DNA of 64,000 bases from Symbiodinium natans (lineage: Eukaryota > Sar > Dinophyceae > Suessiales > Symbiodiniaceae): positions 94,501-158,500 of the forward strand of contig CAJNDS010002442.1 of assembly GCA_905221605.1 (NCBI GenBank), written 5' to 3'. Made by a program: the position numbers and the translations under genes. The notes under the pieces were generated by a model that did no database searches, was not told the origin of the DNA, and saw only the letters and a program-made list of their open reading frames with translations. This document shows positions 11,640 through 21,239 of the stretch, one piece after another (position 1 is the stretch's first letter; every line of letters begins with the position of its first letter).

Positions 11640-12590
11640 GAATCATGTACTATGCGTTGCGCTCCTCAAGCAGCATGCCAGCAGATGCTGCAAGCATCAT
11701 GCCAGCAGCCACGGCCTACGGCACTGAGCTTCTGTAACATGCGAAGGGTTTCACATCATTTCTCATCCTTAGGCAGTCCTTAGGCCACGGCGTTGGCAAC
11801 GGCCAAGCCACTTCCAATGTTTCCAGCCTGCACCTTTCAAAAGACACGACAAGCACAACAGTGAGAACAAATGAGAATAGATCCGAGCGGAGGCATACGC
11901 ACTGTATGCTGTATGCCCAAACATCCGGAAAGACGTCCGAAACCACTTTTCTGGGACCGGCACGAAGAGGAACGGAACAGCACCAAGGCCAGTTGTCAGG
12001 CAAGTCAGCCTTGGACACGAATACGAGCACTGGGATGCACAAAGATGCAGAGTGTCACGCAGCGCGCGGCAGCAAGTGATCCAATTCAACATCGTGCAAG
12101 CATCCGCTGCATCCGCTTTCCTTCGCGGCTTTGGCAAATCACAAACGCCGCTCGGCGGCCCCAAAGTCGCTTTGCAGCGAGGCATCCCCAGACACTCTGA
12201 GGCTCATCACGAGGAGCTGACAATCATAAGAGTTGCGCAGCGCCACACACTGTACAGGGCTGTGTGAGTCCTGGTGCCGGAACTGAAAAGCACAGAAGCG
12301 TGCTCCATTTACATCCCGTCTCATGGGCTCCGCTAGTGTCCTAAGCACCGTTTCTGGGATCAGCCACCGAACAACTGCTACCTCCCGTTGCTAGGGTGAA
12401 ACAACAGCAGGATACTGAGCCAGCGCCTAAGCAGCTAGCCTGCCGAAGAACATTAACATCAGGTGTTGACCTCCTATGGCTCAGTGGAGGCACCTTCACT
12501 GTGCCAGTTGTCGAATACCTGAGAGCACTTTCGACCAGGGAAAGGCGTGCAACGGACATGGGTGTGAGGGAGCACTAGACTCACTAGATT
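11640..12590. other. No recognisable gene
   Basis: Two minus-strand frames overlap at 12185-11716 without a known motif. The first bases (11640-11720) repeat the words ATCATGCCAGCAG and CAGCATGCCAGCAG. This stretch separates the ZIP side from the first ADF/cofilin copy. Confidence 0.3.
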
Positions 12591-12591
12591 G

Positions 12592-13580
12592 AGTGACAAT
12601 CTCGCATGGGGCTTGAACTCTGCTTCAGGGCCCGGGCTACGCACCCGCAACTTGCATGCCCGCTGCAACGGATTGGGACTGCCATGACTGCTGCTGAGAA
12701 GATAATGCCCCTTTTTGCAGCCCAGCTCTGCCGAAAAATCAATGATTTGAGGGTGCTCCGCACCTTGAAACAGGACGAAATCGACTAGCTCCTCTACCTC
12801 TTTGCTATGTCCTCCAACCTCTGGATCAGGTCCTCCTTGTCGTGGACGGTAATCGCGAAGCGTAGGGCCGCCCCAAGTTTGTGCTTAAGTGCTTCTTTAG
12901 TGGTGGAGTACGTCATCTTTGCTCTAGCGGGGGCCTGCGGCGGAGACCAGTTGACGAGGACTAGCTGTGGATTCAGATCCACCAAGGCATAGCGTGGCTC
13001 GTCTGCAGGCAGCTCATCAACAAGGTCCTTCCAAGGCTGCGCTTTGCTCCCGATGGATTTCGGCACGACGTCGACATGGTCATCTGAAATCTTGAGGACT
13101 GCATAGCTGTGGGCTTGTTCCTTTGCGATGTCCGCAAAAGTGTGAACGACATCATCTGTCACCCGCACTCCATAAAGCTTGCTGAAGTTGTTGGGCAACG
13201 ATGGAGATACCGACCTGCTGTGGTACAGACATGAGCCCAAGATCACCACCACCAGCACCCCAATCAAGGACACCTTGGCCCATGAGGCAATGCGCAGACC
13301 AGTCGGGGTCTTCACCTGGGAGTCGACGGTGTCGATGTCTGCGGCAAGGAGCTGTTCCTCATCAGCCATAGTCAATCTCGACATAGGACTGAAGGCCCAA
13401 CCACGGAAGATGAATGCTACATCCTGGAAGCTCGAGCCACAGGCAGCAGAGAAGTCACACACATCTTTTCAGACGCGCAGCATCGCACAGAGACACAAGC
13501 TCACCGTGATGCTGCTTCACAGTGCTCAGTGTCTTATGGTCTTCAACTGCCAAAGTGACGTGCGCTTCGGCCCCATTCAG
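12592..13580. repeat. Segmental duplication, copy 1 (partner 39311-40300)
   Basis: About 990 bp here match 39311-40300 in the same orientation. The left border is sharp at GACAATCTCGCA in both copies; the right border is near 13580, beyond which the sequences diverge. The unit holds a complete ADF/cofilin gene plus about 200 bp beyond its stop codon and about 190 bp upstream. By eye the non-coding flanks and the anchor-coding part are roughly 85-92% identical, while the actin-binding domain is far more diverged. Confidence 0.85.
12794..13384 (-). CDS. ADF/cofilin-domain protein with N-terminal membrane anchor (copy 1)
   Basis: Single open frame. Starts are possible at 13384 (MSRLT) or 13369 (MADEEQ, the more usual acidic start), giving 196 or 191 residues. 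An acidic N-terminus is followed by one strong membrane segment (KVSLIGVLVVVILGSCLY, about residues 30-47), then a complete actin-depolymerising-factor homology domain beginning FSKLYGVRVTDDV. Family landmarks are present: SYAVLKIS, DLVDELPADEPRYALVD, VLVNWSPPQAPARAKMTYS and the C-terminal acidic/basic helix. ADF/cofilin normally is a soluble protein of about 140 residues that severs and depolymerises actin filaments; a fused anchor would place it at a membrane. No intron is needed to read it. A second, frameshifted copy lies at 40101-39519. Confidence 0.82.
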   Translation of the reverse strand: MSRLTMADEEQLLAADIDTVDSQVKTPTGLRIASWAKVSLIGVLVVVILGSCLYHSRSVSPSLPNNFSKLYGVRVTDDVVHTFADIAKEQAHSYAVLKISDDHVDVVPKSIGSKAQPWKDLVDELPADEPRYALVDLNPQLVLVNWSPPQAPARAKMTYSTTKEALKHKLGAALRFAITVHDKEDLIQRLEDIAKR

Positions 13581-14614
13581 GTTGTAGAGCACGCTCGGGA
13601 ATACGAACGCCGCAACTTGGCAGTGGAAAACTCGTAAACTGTAAGCACAGGCCAGCGCAGCAGAGTCTGACTGAACATGGTGTGATATGGCGTGTCTTGA
13701 AGCAGCCGGAGCTCTTTGCAAATGCAGGCCAACCCCTCCCAACTGTTGAAGCTTTGACAATCTTCTACGCTAGGCATATGTTGACAACAGTTGCAGGAAA
13801 AGGCGACAAAGCTCCGACGGTACACGGCAGCTTGCATTAACTTCATGCAGGGCTGTCTCGACGCTGCGGCCATGAGCGAACAACGGCAGTCAGGGCACCC
13901 GGTTCGGAGATCTGATCCAACCTCCTGCTTGAATTCATGCCGAAGGCAACCAGTTTAGGCACATGTGCAGGCAACCTTGCTTCCTATGCTTCTTGGTGCA
14001 AGCGAGGGGCTGCAACGACTGGCCTGCCCAACGAAACCTAGCTCCACAAGTTCCGAAGGGATTGGCATGCCACACTGCTATGCTCTCTCGACAGACTCAC
14101 AACTGTTCCGCAAGACTTCTGCTTCACACCACCTAACGCATTCTGCCTGGGCATTGCGCACGGAGGCTCCACACAGCGCAATGTCAAATGCTGTCAGTGA
14201 GGCCGACACCGCATCTTGAAATCTGCTTGTATCCTGCCGGACTGCTGCACCCATCCGCATGCCATGGCATCGCTGTAGACCTGACACAAGGATTCGAAGG
14301 ATCCTGATTTATCTTGCAGAGGCTTACAGAATCCGGGCCTTCCTCTCCATCTGCTTCATCTCGATGCAGATTGACTCAGAGGATCCTGTACGTATCGGTG
14401 CAGGAATGCGGTGCAGCTGTGCGATGCATGCTGCGAGACTTTGTCCAAGGTCATTCCGCAGCGTCCTCGTGACCAAGTGCCCCAGTGCATGGTCTGCGTT
14501 TGTTCTTCGTCCTCACGCGCATTCAATACCCTTCTGCTTAGCCTCGGCATGCAGGAGTCGACGGTGATCAACAGGTGAGTTTACAGAGTGGAGCAGTCTG
14601 TTTAGTGGGATTAC
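13581..14614. other. No recognisable gene
   Basis: Open frames of up to about 100 codons occur on both strands, none with a known motif or splice support. Nothing repetitive stands out. Confidence 0.35.
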
Positions 14615-14708
14615 CCCAGGTTGGAGGCGCGCCACGTGAATATCTCGGCAGTTCCGTTGTCCATGAGGTAGATCCCAGCACTGCGGCCATCATCAGAAAA
14701 GATGAACC
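14615..14708 (-). CDS. Internal exon, product unknown
   Basis: Between a CAG acceptor (ending 14709) and a canonical GT donor (GTAATC from 14614) the frame reads IFSDDGRSAGIYLMDNG then TAEIFTWRASNLG. The composition is strongly protein-like and both borders fit. A second minus-strand stretch at 14920-14870 (KELTFSARAQALARK) may be an upstream exon. No family is recognised; the DDG...GIYLMD spacing recalls beta-propeller strands, which is only a guess. Confidence 0.5.
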
Positions 14709-15188
14709 CTGGGCTGAGAAGCCGATGCATCTAGCAGCTCCACAGAGGAAGGGGAGACTTGACAAGGGCTCCCAGCTCTCCATGAATACATATGACCTCC
14801 CGCACTCTCCAAAGTGTGCATCTGAACAAGGATACGGGGATGTTTTGGGGTTTGCTGGTCGGAGGATGCAAGGCTTTCTTGCCAATGCTTGTGCTCTCGC
14901 AGAGAATGTCAACTCCTTTTGCAAGCGAGGGTCTGTGCAAAGAGACAGTGATTGCCTGAACGTGCAAGGTCTCTAGAATCCCGCTGCTCGCTATGGTCAC
15001 GTCGTCCTTGTCCTGGGGAGAGGCGAGACATCGACATCAGGAGAGACACGTGCTCATGCGACTTTCACGCGTCAGCAAGCACATGCTTGAGGAAAAGTTT
15101 TGCCATCCTTCAGGATCGACAACCTTGGCAGCACAGATGCGAACACAAGCACGAAGGAGGCAGTGCGAAGACCAATGAAACAATTCTA

Positions 15189-15318
15189 CATGAAGTAGGG
15201 TATATTTTTCTTGTACCCCCCCCAAAAAGACACCCGGTATATACACTCACCAATATTAAAAAGGAACCTTATATACACTCACCAAAAACAGTAAGTAATA
15301 TAAACCCTACTTCACATG
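15189..15318. mobile_element. Possible miniature inverted-repeat element
   Basis: The ends are imperfect inverted repeats: CATGAAGTAGGGTATATT at 15189-15207 faces AATATAAACCCTACTTCACATG at 15297-15318, pairing over about 18 positions with a 2-base bulge on each side of the GTAGGG core. Inside lie two direct copies of TATATACACTCACCA (15238 and 15271). The element is AT-rich against a more GC-rich surround and has no open frame. I see no clear target-site duplication, so a structured non-mobile sequence is possible. Confidence 0.4.
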
Positions 15319-15968
15319 CCAAGACAGGCCACCCAAGCGCGAGCTCAACCGACTTGCCCGACACGGAGCAGATCCGCTCCTTTAACGCCTGTGGCCAGAA
15401 CCCAAGGTGACATCCTAGCCAATGAGGTTAAAGTTTCACCCTCTTTCACAGGGACTTCCCTGCAAAGTCAAGTTTACACCGGTCTACAGTATCCAGGGTC
15501 GAGCTGCCTCAAGGCCAGGCCTCCCTTTCAACGACCCGAAACATCCCCCGAAACCAGGGTTTCCGGCGCCCAAGCCCCAACAAAATGCTCCGTGTGCAGG
15601 GGGGTCCAAGCTGGAAACTGTCCGGGGGCCCTCTTGAATCTCCCGGCCCCGAACTTTTGGCTCACAGGTGAGGGTCTTGAAATCTTAAGGCCTTAAGGCC
15701 TATGGGATGCCAGCTCTTGGACTCCTAAGGCCAGGGGACCTTGGATTTCAAATCCCTGGCATCCGGGGGGGGGAAGGGGAGGGTTAGCACATTGAGGGCC
15801 CAACATTACGCTGTCAGTGCATCTTGTCGTGTTTTCAGAGAAATGTGCACGAGCTCGCACGAGCTCTCGCTACACAGCCCTACCTGCAGTCTAGAAGTTG
15901 ACTGTTGAAACCATCCCCTTCGCCTCAACCGTCACAGGTTGGATCAGACGTTCCATGCTGACTTTCGA
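15319..15968. other. GC-rich stretch without a supported gene
   Basis: Plus-strand frames at 15316-15696 are open but their composition (Pro, Gln, Ser-rich) and the C- and G-runs argue for non-coding sequence. A G-run lies at 15765-15781. Confidence 0.35.
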
Positions 15969-16223
15969 TCAGGCACAGTTAGCAAAGTGGTTCTCATGCT
16001 GGCAGGCTTCTCCGAGTGAATCTCGCGGGTCCATGGTGACTTGCCCCAGGTGAGTGCCAGACAGGGAGTACACATCAATAGACGCATCTTGTTCTCCTGC
16101 GACGTGAGATGAAGATGTTTCTGCAGCAAAGATGGTTTCTCTTCTCCGGTCAGCAGTTTGGTGCTTCAATAGATGTTCCGCATACGCAACCCTGCATGAC
16201 CCTGACGTGGGTACGAAACTCAT
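15969..16223 (-). CDS. Probable 3' exon, product unknown
   Basis: The frame reads HVAGEQDASIDVYSLSG then THLGQVTMDPRDSLGE and reaches a stop at 15971-15969. The alternating pattern SIDVYSLSGTHLGQVTMD resembles a single beta-propeller blade, but one blade is not enough for a family call. The upstream boundary is unclear. Confidence 0.4.
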   Translation of the reverse strand: MSFVPTSGSCRVAYAEHLLKHQTADRRRETIFAAETSSSHVAGEQDASIDVYSLSGTHLGQVTMDPRDSLGEACQHENHFANCA

Positions 16224-16379
16224 GTGATAGGTACACCCAGCCGGGAAAGGCGGCCTTACTTGTTCAAAGAGTGTTAAACCCCAGTGAAGGCCGTTTTAAG
16301 TTGTCGAAGGGTCTTGAAAATTTTGTTGGCGGCATTTTGGTTTGTTCCAGACTGAAGGGGCGACAGGTGTTGGGATCAG

Positions 16380-16530
16380 GGTATGTTTCGGGGTGTTTTC
16401 GAGGTATGTTTCAGGGGTATGTTTCGGGTTTCGCGGGTGTGCAACCTGTGTGCCCTTAAAGCTGAGGCCCCAACCCCCCCAACAACCCCCCCCCCCCTCC
16501 CCCCAAGAAGCCCCCCCCAAAAACCCCCCA
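16380..16530. repeat. GTATGTTTC repeats followed by poly-C tract
   Basis: Three to four copies of GTATGTTTCGGGG-type words (16380-16435) are followed at 16475-16530 by long C-runs broken by A. Low complexity; open frames through it are artefacts. Confidence 0.7.
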
Positions 16531-16689
16531 CAAAACGAACAAACCCATTTGTTGCTTCTGTCGTTGGTTTTGCTCATCCACCGAGGCCTCGGGCCGTAGG
16601 TGTCTGCGTAGCATACAGCAGGTACCCCACCTCTTATCCCCTGTTCACGTTAACCCTCTTGGGTTGAGGGTGCTCTCCAAGGCAAGCTT

Positions 16690-16925
16690 GGTGCGACTTT
16701 AGCAAGAAGAGACAAGCAAAGAGCAAAGCGAAGAAACAGGGAACATCGACAAGCGAAAAGCAGGAAGCCCAAGGCGATGAAGGCAGCAAGAGACAGGCAA
16801 AGGCAACAAGCAAAAGACAAGTAGAAACAAAAAACAAGAACAACAAGAAGCCACATGCAATGAAACCTTTCAATCAGATACAAGCAAACACAAAGGAGAA
16901 CAAACAAACATGAGCAAGACAGGTC
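16690..16925. other. T-poor, A/G/C-only tract
   Basis: Over about 235 bases the plus strand is nearly devoid of T and built from CAAG, AAAG and AACA words. The opposite strand gives Leu/Phe/Cys-rich open frames that look like membrane segments but are composition artefacts. Confidence 0.6.
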
Positions 16926-17350
16926 GGCAGCAGTAAACCTAAACCATGGCAATTCCGTTGGATGCTAGCTTGAATTCTGGCAAACCTCGTCACATTCAAT
17001 GTCCGGCCTCCCATGCCTGCATAAGCAGGCTCAAAACCCAGCCCAGGCCCAGTCTCGAAGTTGTCACTGCGTGCTGTCGTGGGTGAATCCTTGGCCACGG
17101 CTCGCTGCTGTTAAGCAAGCAGCTCCCAGAAAGAACCTATGAATCAACCTGCTTATGGCATGCCGCATGCCCTCATATGTTCTCTTTCTGGCACTCGCTG
17201 AGTTGCATCCCAGCTCACACATGTGCTCTCCGACCCACGCCTATGCAGGCTCCTCACAGAGCGCAGCATACGACAGAGAGTCTGAGCAACTTGTCGAGCC
17301 AATGACCGATGCCCCTCCTGGCGCAGGTCTCTGTCTCTGCCTCGTCAGTC

Positions 17351-17917
17351 TCATTGATGGCAGTGGGAGTGCCTGCAACATGCTCCCAGCACAAAGCTGC
17401 ACAGAGGAACAGCAGTAGTTCTCAGACATGCAGTCGTCAGGCTGCATCCGCCCCCATTTGGGACCCCTAAGGCCCTAAAAGGGATTGCACCCGCTCGCTC
17501 CGAGTGTGCATCCATCGCTGGGCCTGAAAGGTCTCCAGCTGTGCAGACCTTCACCACTTCCGACTGATCGTGTTCTCCAGCAGCCGGCATCATTTTTGGA
17601 GAAGTGCTGAATGTGCACAGCTCTGATTGAGCCGCGTGTTGATGTACAGAAGGCGCTGGTTGAGAGCTGTCGGCTGTCTGTTTATGGTCTCTTGCAAGCA
17701 AGCTACACAGTCCGCTGAAGCAAAGGCTGCGAAACGCTGGCAGCTGGGACTCGTCTGCTGCTTGTGGACCGTGGATCACGCAACGGTACAGAGCTGAGAA
17801 CAGGTCAGACCGTAGGCGAAGACCCGCAGTACCTCCAAGTGCATGCCTTGGCCAGGGCTTCGAAATTATCGCCGAAGTGGACTTTGAACTGTGCAACATG
17901 CTGTCTGTGGATGCCAT
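17351..17917 (-). CDS. Possible coding region, product unknown
   Basis: A 188-codon open frame with an even composition (SDLFSALYRCVIHGPQ; CFSGLCSLLARDHKQTAD). No motif is recognised and no splice boundary is obvious. It may be an exon extended by chance at both ends. The DNA immediately upstream (18036-18230) is a triplet repeat. Confidence 0.35.
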   Translation of the reverse strand: MASTDSMLHSSKSTSAIISKPWPRHALGGTAGLRLRSDLFSALYRCVIHGPQAADESQLPAFRSLCFSGLCSLLARDHKQTADSSQPAPSVHQHAAQSELCTFSTSPKMMPAAGEHDQSEVVKVCTAGDLSGPAMDAHSERAGAIPFRALGVPNGGGCSLTTACLRTTAVPLCSFVLGACCRHSHCHQ

Positions 17918-18035
17918 TGCTCAGTGCCGGTGACTGAAAACTCCCCTCAGAAAGCAGGGCCCACGCGCTCGTAGGCGTTGGCTGCTCTTGTGGTCGCTTG
18001 CCAAGCCACGATGGCCGAGCACACAGCGACCTGAG

Positions 18036-18036
18036 C

Positions 18037-18072
<36 letters not shown>

Positions 18073-18129
18073 CTGATGATGCTGATGACGCTGATGATGC
18101 TGATGATGCTGATGATGCTGATGATGCTG

Positions 18130-18207
<78 letters not shown>

Positions 18208-18230
18208 ATGTGGTGGTGGTGGTGGTGGTG
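18036..18230. repeat. Compound triplet microsatellite ATG/CTG/TGG
   Basis: About eleven ATG units, then mixed GATGCT units, then roughly 25 uninterrupted CTG units (to about 18208), then about seven GGT units. All six frames are open through it, giving Asp/Ala, Met/Leu, Ser, His or Gln homopolymers; none is evidence of a gene. Confidence 0.95.
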
Positions 18231-18270
18231 AACATGTAACAGCACATACATTATGTTGAACAGTGTGCGG

Positions 18271-18297
18271 GGTGTGTGTGTGTGTGTGTGTGTGTGC
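18271..18297. repeat. TG dinucleotide microsatellite
   Basis: Thirteen or so TG units ending in CGCG, 40 bp from the triplet repeat. Confidence 0.95.
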
Positions 18298-19437
18298 GCG
18301 GGTCCGTGACTGGCCGGTGAGTGTGAGTGCGCGAGGGTTCGGCAAGCATGCGATCATGCGACCCGCGCCTTTCTTCCTCGATCGTGCACCTCTCACGCGT
18401 ACCTTGTACCCAAGCCCTGGCATCTTTCCCCAAACCCCTGGCACGTGTTTTGGATTTGGCTCATTGATGAGGAGGGGGACGATGACGACAACGACGACGA
18501 GGATGATGATCCACGAAAGAATCAGCAACATGTGCAGACCGCAACTTGGATACGAAGGTGGGTGCTAACCGGCCTGTAAGCCTGGAAGTGCCACCAATCA
18601 TTACAATCTCTTTCGTTGCGGGACAAGGCCAGGAGCCAAGCCCACAGCATGCAGCTGCATCGTACAAGCTGATGTCGGAAAGTCGGCCACGCCTACTGCA
18701 TGCGCGAAACCCAAGTTTTGACTCCTCAATCTAAAGACCACGGCCTGCGCTTCTGCGGGGCTGTGGCCCGGTGCAGATCCTGGCAGAAAAATGCGCGAGC
18801 AGCTTTGACTTTGTAACGGCCCAGCAGTGCTGTGGAGCCTGCACTGCCGCTCCTGTCCATACAGTACCTCAACGCGATCAACAGCAACTGTACCAATTGG
18901 ACGTTGGGGGCCACTTGGTGAGGCCGTGCCTTCCAGCTTCCGGAGGCAAGGAAGTTGCCTCAGCAGGTGACCGCAGTTATGGGGTTGAGACGTGCTTGGT
19001 GCTTTATTTTCAAGCCCGTGGCAGAAGAGTCCGACTGGCGAGGTTTGCTTTGACAGGGCACTGCCACAGCCCCCTGCACTTCTGATGCCCGCGAATGATC
19101 ACACGTCGTGCTGCATGCTGCACACCAGGGCCTTGGCACCTGCAGAAACGAGCATCTGACCTGGACGGAGCGTGCAAATTCACTCTCACAGCAGCCCGTT
19201 GCGAAGTCCAGCCTTTCCGCGGTTCCGAAAAATCTCAGCACTGCGCTCATCGCAAAGGCCATGATGGATGCTGCGAAACCTTTCAATGCCCAGAGCACCA
19301 AGTGCCATGCAACAGTAACAATAGCAGCCCTCCCCCTTCAATCAAGAGGCGAAGGGCACCGTCCGCATAGAAAGAAACATAGCATCAAATACATGAGCTG
19401 CGTGTACTACTCGTACTACGCGTACTCCGACTACTAA

Positions 19438-19512
19438 GTGACTACTACTAGTACTACTACTGGTACTGGTACTAGTACAAGCACTAGTTCTCATGTAGTA
19501 GTAGTAGTAGGT
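19438..19512. repeat. ACT/AGT triplet patch with inverted halves
   Basis: ACTACTACTAGTACTACTAC-type sequence on the left faces GTAGTAGTAGTAGG on the right, so the strand can fold back on itself. Small cousin of the much longer structure at 20777-21033. Confidence 0.7.
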
Positions 19513-19594
19513 GACACGCTCTTAACTGATCATGGTGTTTTCTGCTGTTTTTTGACTTTTTCTATCGTTTTCTCTGGTTTTTTCTGCGTTTGAC

Positions 19595-19760
19595 GGGTTG
19601 GGGGGGGTGGGGGGGGGGGTGGGGGGGGGGTAATTACGTGCTGTGCTTTGTGCACACATGACCATGCTGAGGGGTTGGGGGGGGGGGGTGGGGGGGTAAT
19701 TACGTGCTGTGCTTTGTGCACACATGGGGGTCGTGCTGGGCTTTGTGCACGCTTGACCAC
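19595..19760. repeat. G-run blocks alternating with a duplicated 30-mer
   Basis: G-runs at 19595-19630 and 19673-19696 are each followed by the same 30 bases starting TAATTACGTGCTGTGC (19631-19660 and 19697-19726). A third, diverged copy (CGTGCTGGGCTTTGTGCACG) follows at 19732. The unit repeats every 66 bp. Confidence 0.85.
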
Positions 19761-19794
19761 GCTGTCTACTGTTTTCCTCTGTTTTTTTGGTTGG

Positions 19795-20460
19795 TTTAGG
19801 GGCAAGATCTTTTGGGCTCACAGTGGAGGGTTTAGGGTTTGCAGGTACAGATCTTTTGGGCTTTTTTGGGAACCTTTTGGGCTTCCAGTGGAAATATGGG
19901 GTTTGAGGTTTCAGCCTACAGATCTTTTGGTTTTTTTTTGGCATCTGGGGTTTAGGGTTTCAGGGCAAGACATTTTGGGCTTACAGTGGAGGGTTTAGGG
20001 TTTGGGGCTTGAGGGTAGAGACCTTTTGAGGTTTTTTGGGATTTGGGGTTTAGGGTTTAAGGGTAAGACCTTTTGGGCTCACAGTGGAGGGTTTCGGGAT
20101 CTTTTCGGCTTTTTGGGATTCACAGTGGAGGGTTTAGGGATCTTCTGGGCTTTTTTGGGATTTGGGGTTGAGGGTTTAAGGGAAGGGTTTGGGGTTGAGG
20201 CTGTAAGGTGAAAGGACTTTTGGGCTTTTTCTATGGGATTTAAGGTTTAAGGGGGTGCACTGTGGGACTGCTTTGTCATTCAGGGTACACATGGGGTTTG
20301 GGGTTTCAGGCTCCAGATGTTTTGTGTTTTTTCTGGGGACGTGCTTGACGCTGTGGGGTTGAGATTTTAAGGGTGCACGACTCTTGGGCTTGCTTCAGGT
20401 TTCGGGGTTTCGGATTTCAGGGTGCACGACTGTTCGGCTTGCTGGAGGCGTTCGGGTTTA
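19795..20460 (+). repeat. Degenerate telomere-like tandem array
   Basis: Roughly ten diverged copies of a 50-80 bp unit combining TTTTGGGCTCACAGTGGA, GGGTTTAGGGTTT and AGATCTTTTGGGC. The TTTAGGG core is the plant/dinoflagellate telomere unit. Open frames across it (Phe-Trp-Gly rich) are artefacts of the repeat. Confidence 0.8.
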
Positions 20461-20493
20461 AGGACAAGTTTGGCCACATCTTAAAAAACCCGC

Positions 20494-20723
20494 GAAACGC
20501 TGTAAATACCGATCTTTTCCTCTGTTCTGAGAACACGTCTGCGCAAAATAGGCCCTTTAATTGACCGTTTTTGAAGCCCGAAAACACTGTAAATACCGAT
20601 GTTTTCCTCCTGCGCATAAAGTAGTTGAAAGTAGTTTGCGCGACTTTTGCAACATCCATTTTTCGTGTCCGTAAACGGACAAAGCCAGGAAACGCTGTAA
20701 ATACCGAGGTTTTCGTCTCTTAA
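20494..20723. repeat. Three copies of a CTGTAAATACCGA element
   Basis: CTGTAAATACCGAT or its variant recurs at 20500, 20587 and 20695, each followed by TTTTC and preceded by GAAAC(G/A). Spacings are 87 and 108 bp, both multiples of three. On the minus strand each copy reads GIYSV preceded by two or three acidic residues (ENLGIYSV, ENIGIYSV, EKIGIYSV). Confidence 0.75.
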
Positions 20724-20776
20724 CACGAAAATTGCATGCCACAAAACCCCTGCGATCAATTAAGAACGTGACGCCT

Positions 20777-20782
20777 AGTAGC

Positions 20783-20863
<81 letters not shown>

Positions 20864-20937
20864 CGTTGTCGTCGTAGCAGTAGTAGTAGTAATACTACTA
20901 GTTTTCCTACTAGTATTACTACTCGTATTACTACTCG

Positions 20938-21032
<95 letters not shown>

Positions 21033-21033
21033 G
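20777..21033. repeat. AGT/ACT triplet arrays forming a long near-palindrome
   Basis: About 28 AGT units (20777-20862) face about 31 ACT units (20940-21033), which are reverse complements. The centre holds a further imperfect inverted repeat, AGTAATACTACTAG against CTACTAGTATTACT, around 20888-20921. Confidence 0.95.
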
Positions 21034-21055
21034 TTTTCATTTTTGCTATTGCCAC

Positions 21056-21103
21056 GCACGACCCCTCTGGTGCGACCCCTCTGGTGCGACCCCTCTGGTG
21101 CGA
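21056..21103. repeat. Three tandem copies of a 14-bp unit
   Basis: CGACCCCTCTGGTG is repeated three times without change, immediately next to the triplet palindrome. Confidence 0.95.
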
Positions 21104-21239
21104 CGAATGCTTTTCGAGAACGCATGCACTGGTAATGTGGACGCTATCCTTTTGCGGGCATGCTCTGGCCATTGGCATGCTTGGCACCATGGACGTTATC
21201 ATTGTGCAGGCATGGATGATGCTCCGGCCTTGACAAAGA

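Noticed and set aside
13139-13240. A short intron between anchor and ADF domain in both ADF copies
   Set aside because: No donor/acceptor pair common to both copies keeps the frame; candidates in copy 1 would be only about 33 nt. Not fully excluded without cDNA.
16634-16952. Leu/Phe-rich putative membrane protein
   Set aside because: The opposite strand is a T-free purine-rich tract, so hydrophobic codons are a composition artefact.
17988-18239. Asp/Ala-rich and other homopolymer proteins
   Set aside because: Translations of the ATG/CTG microsatellite in every frame.
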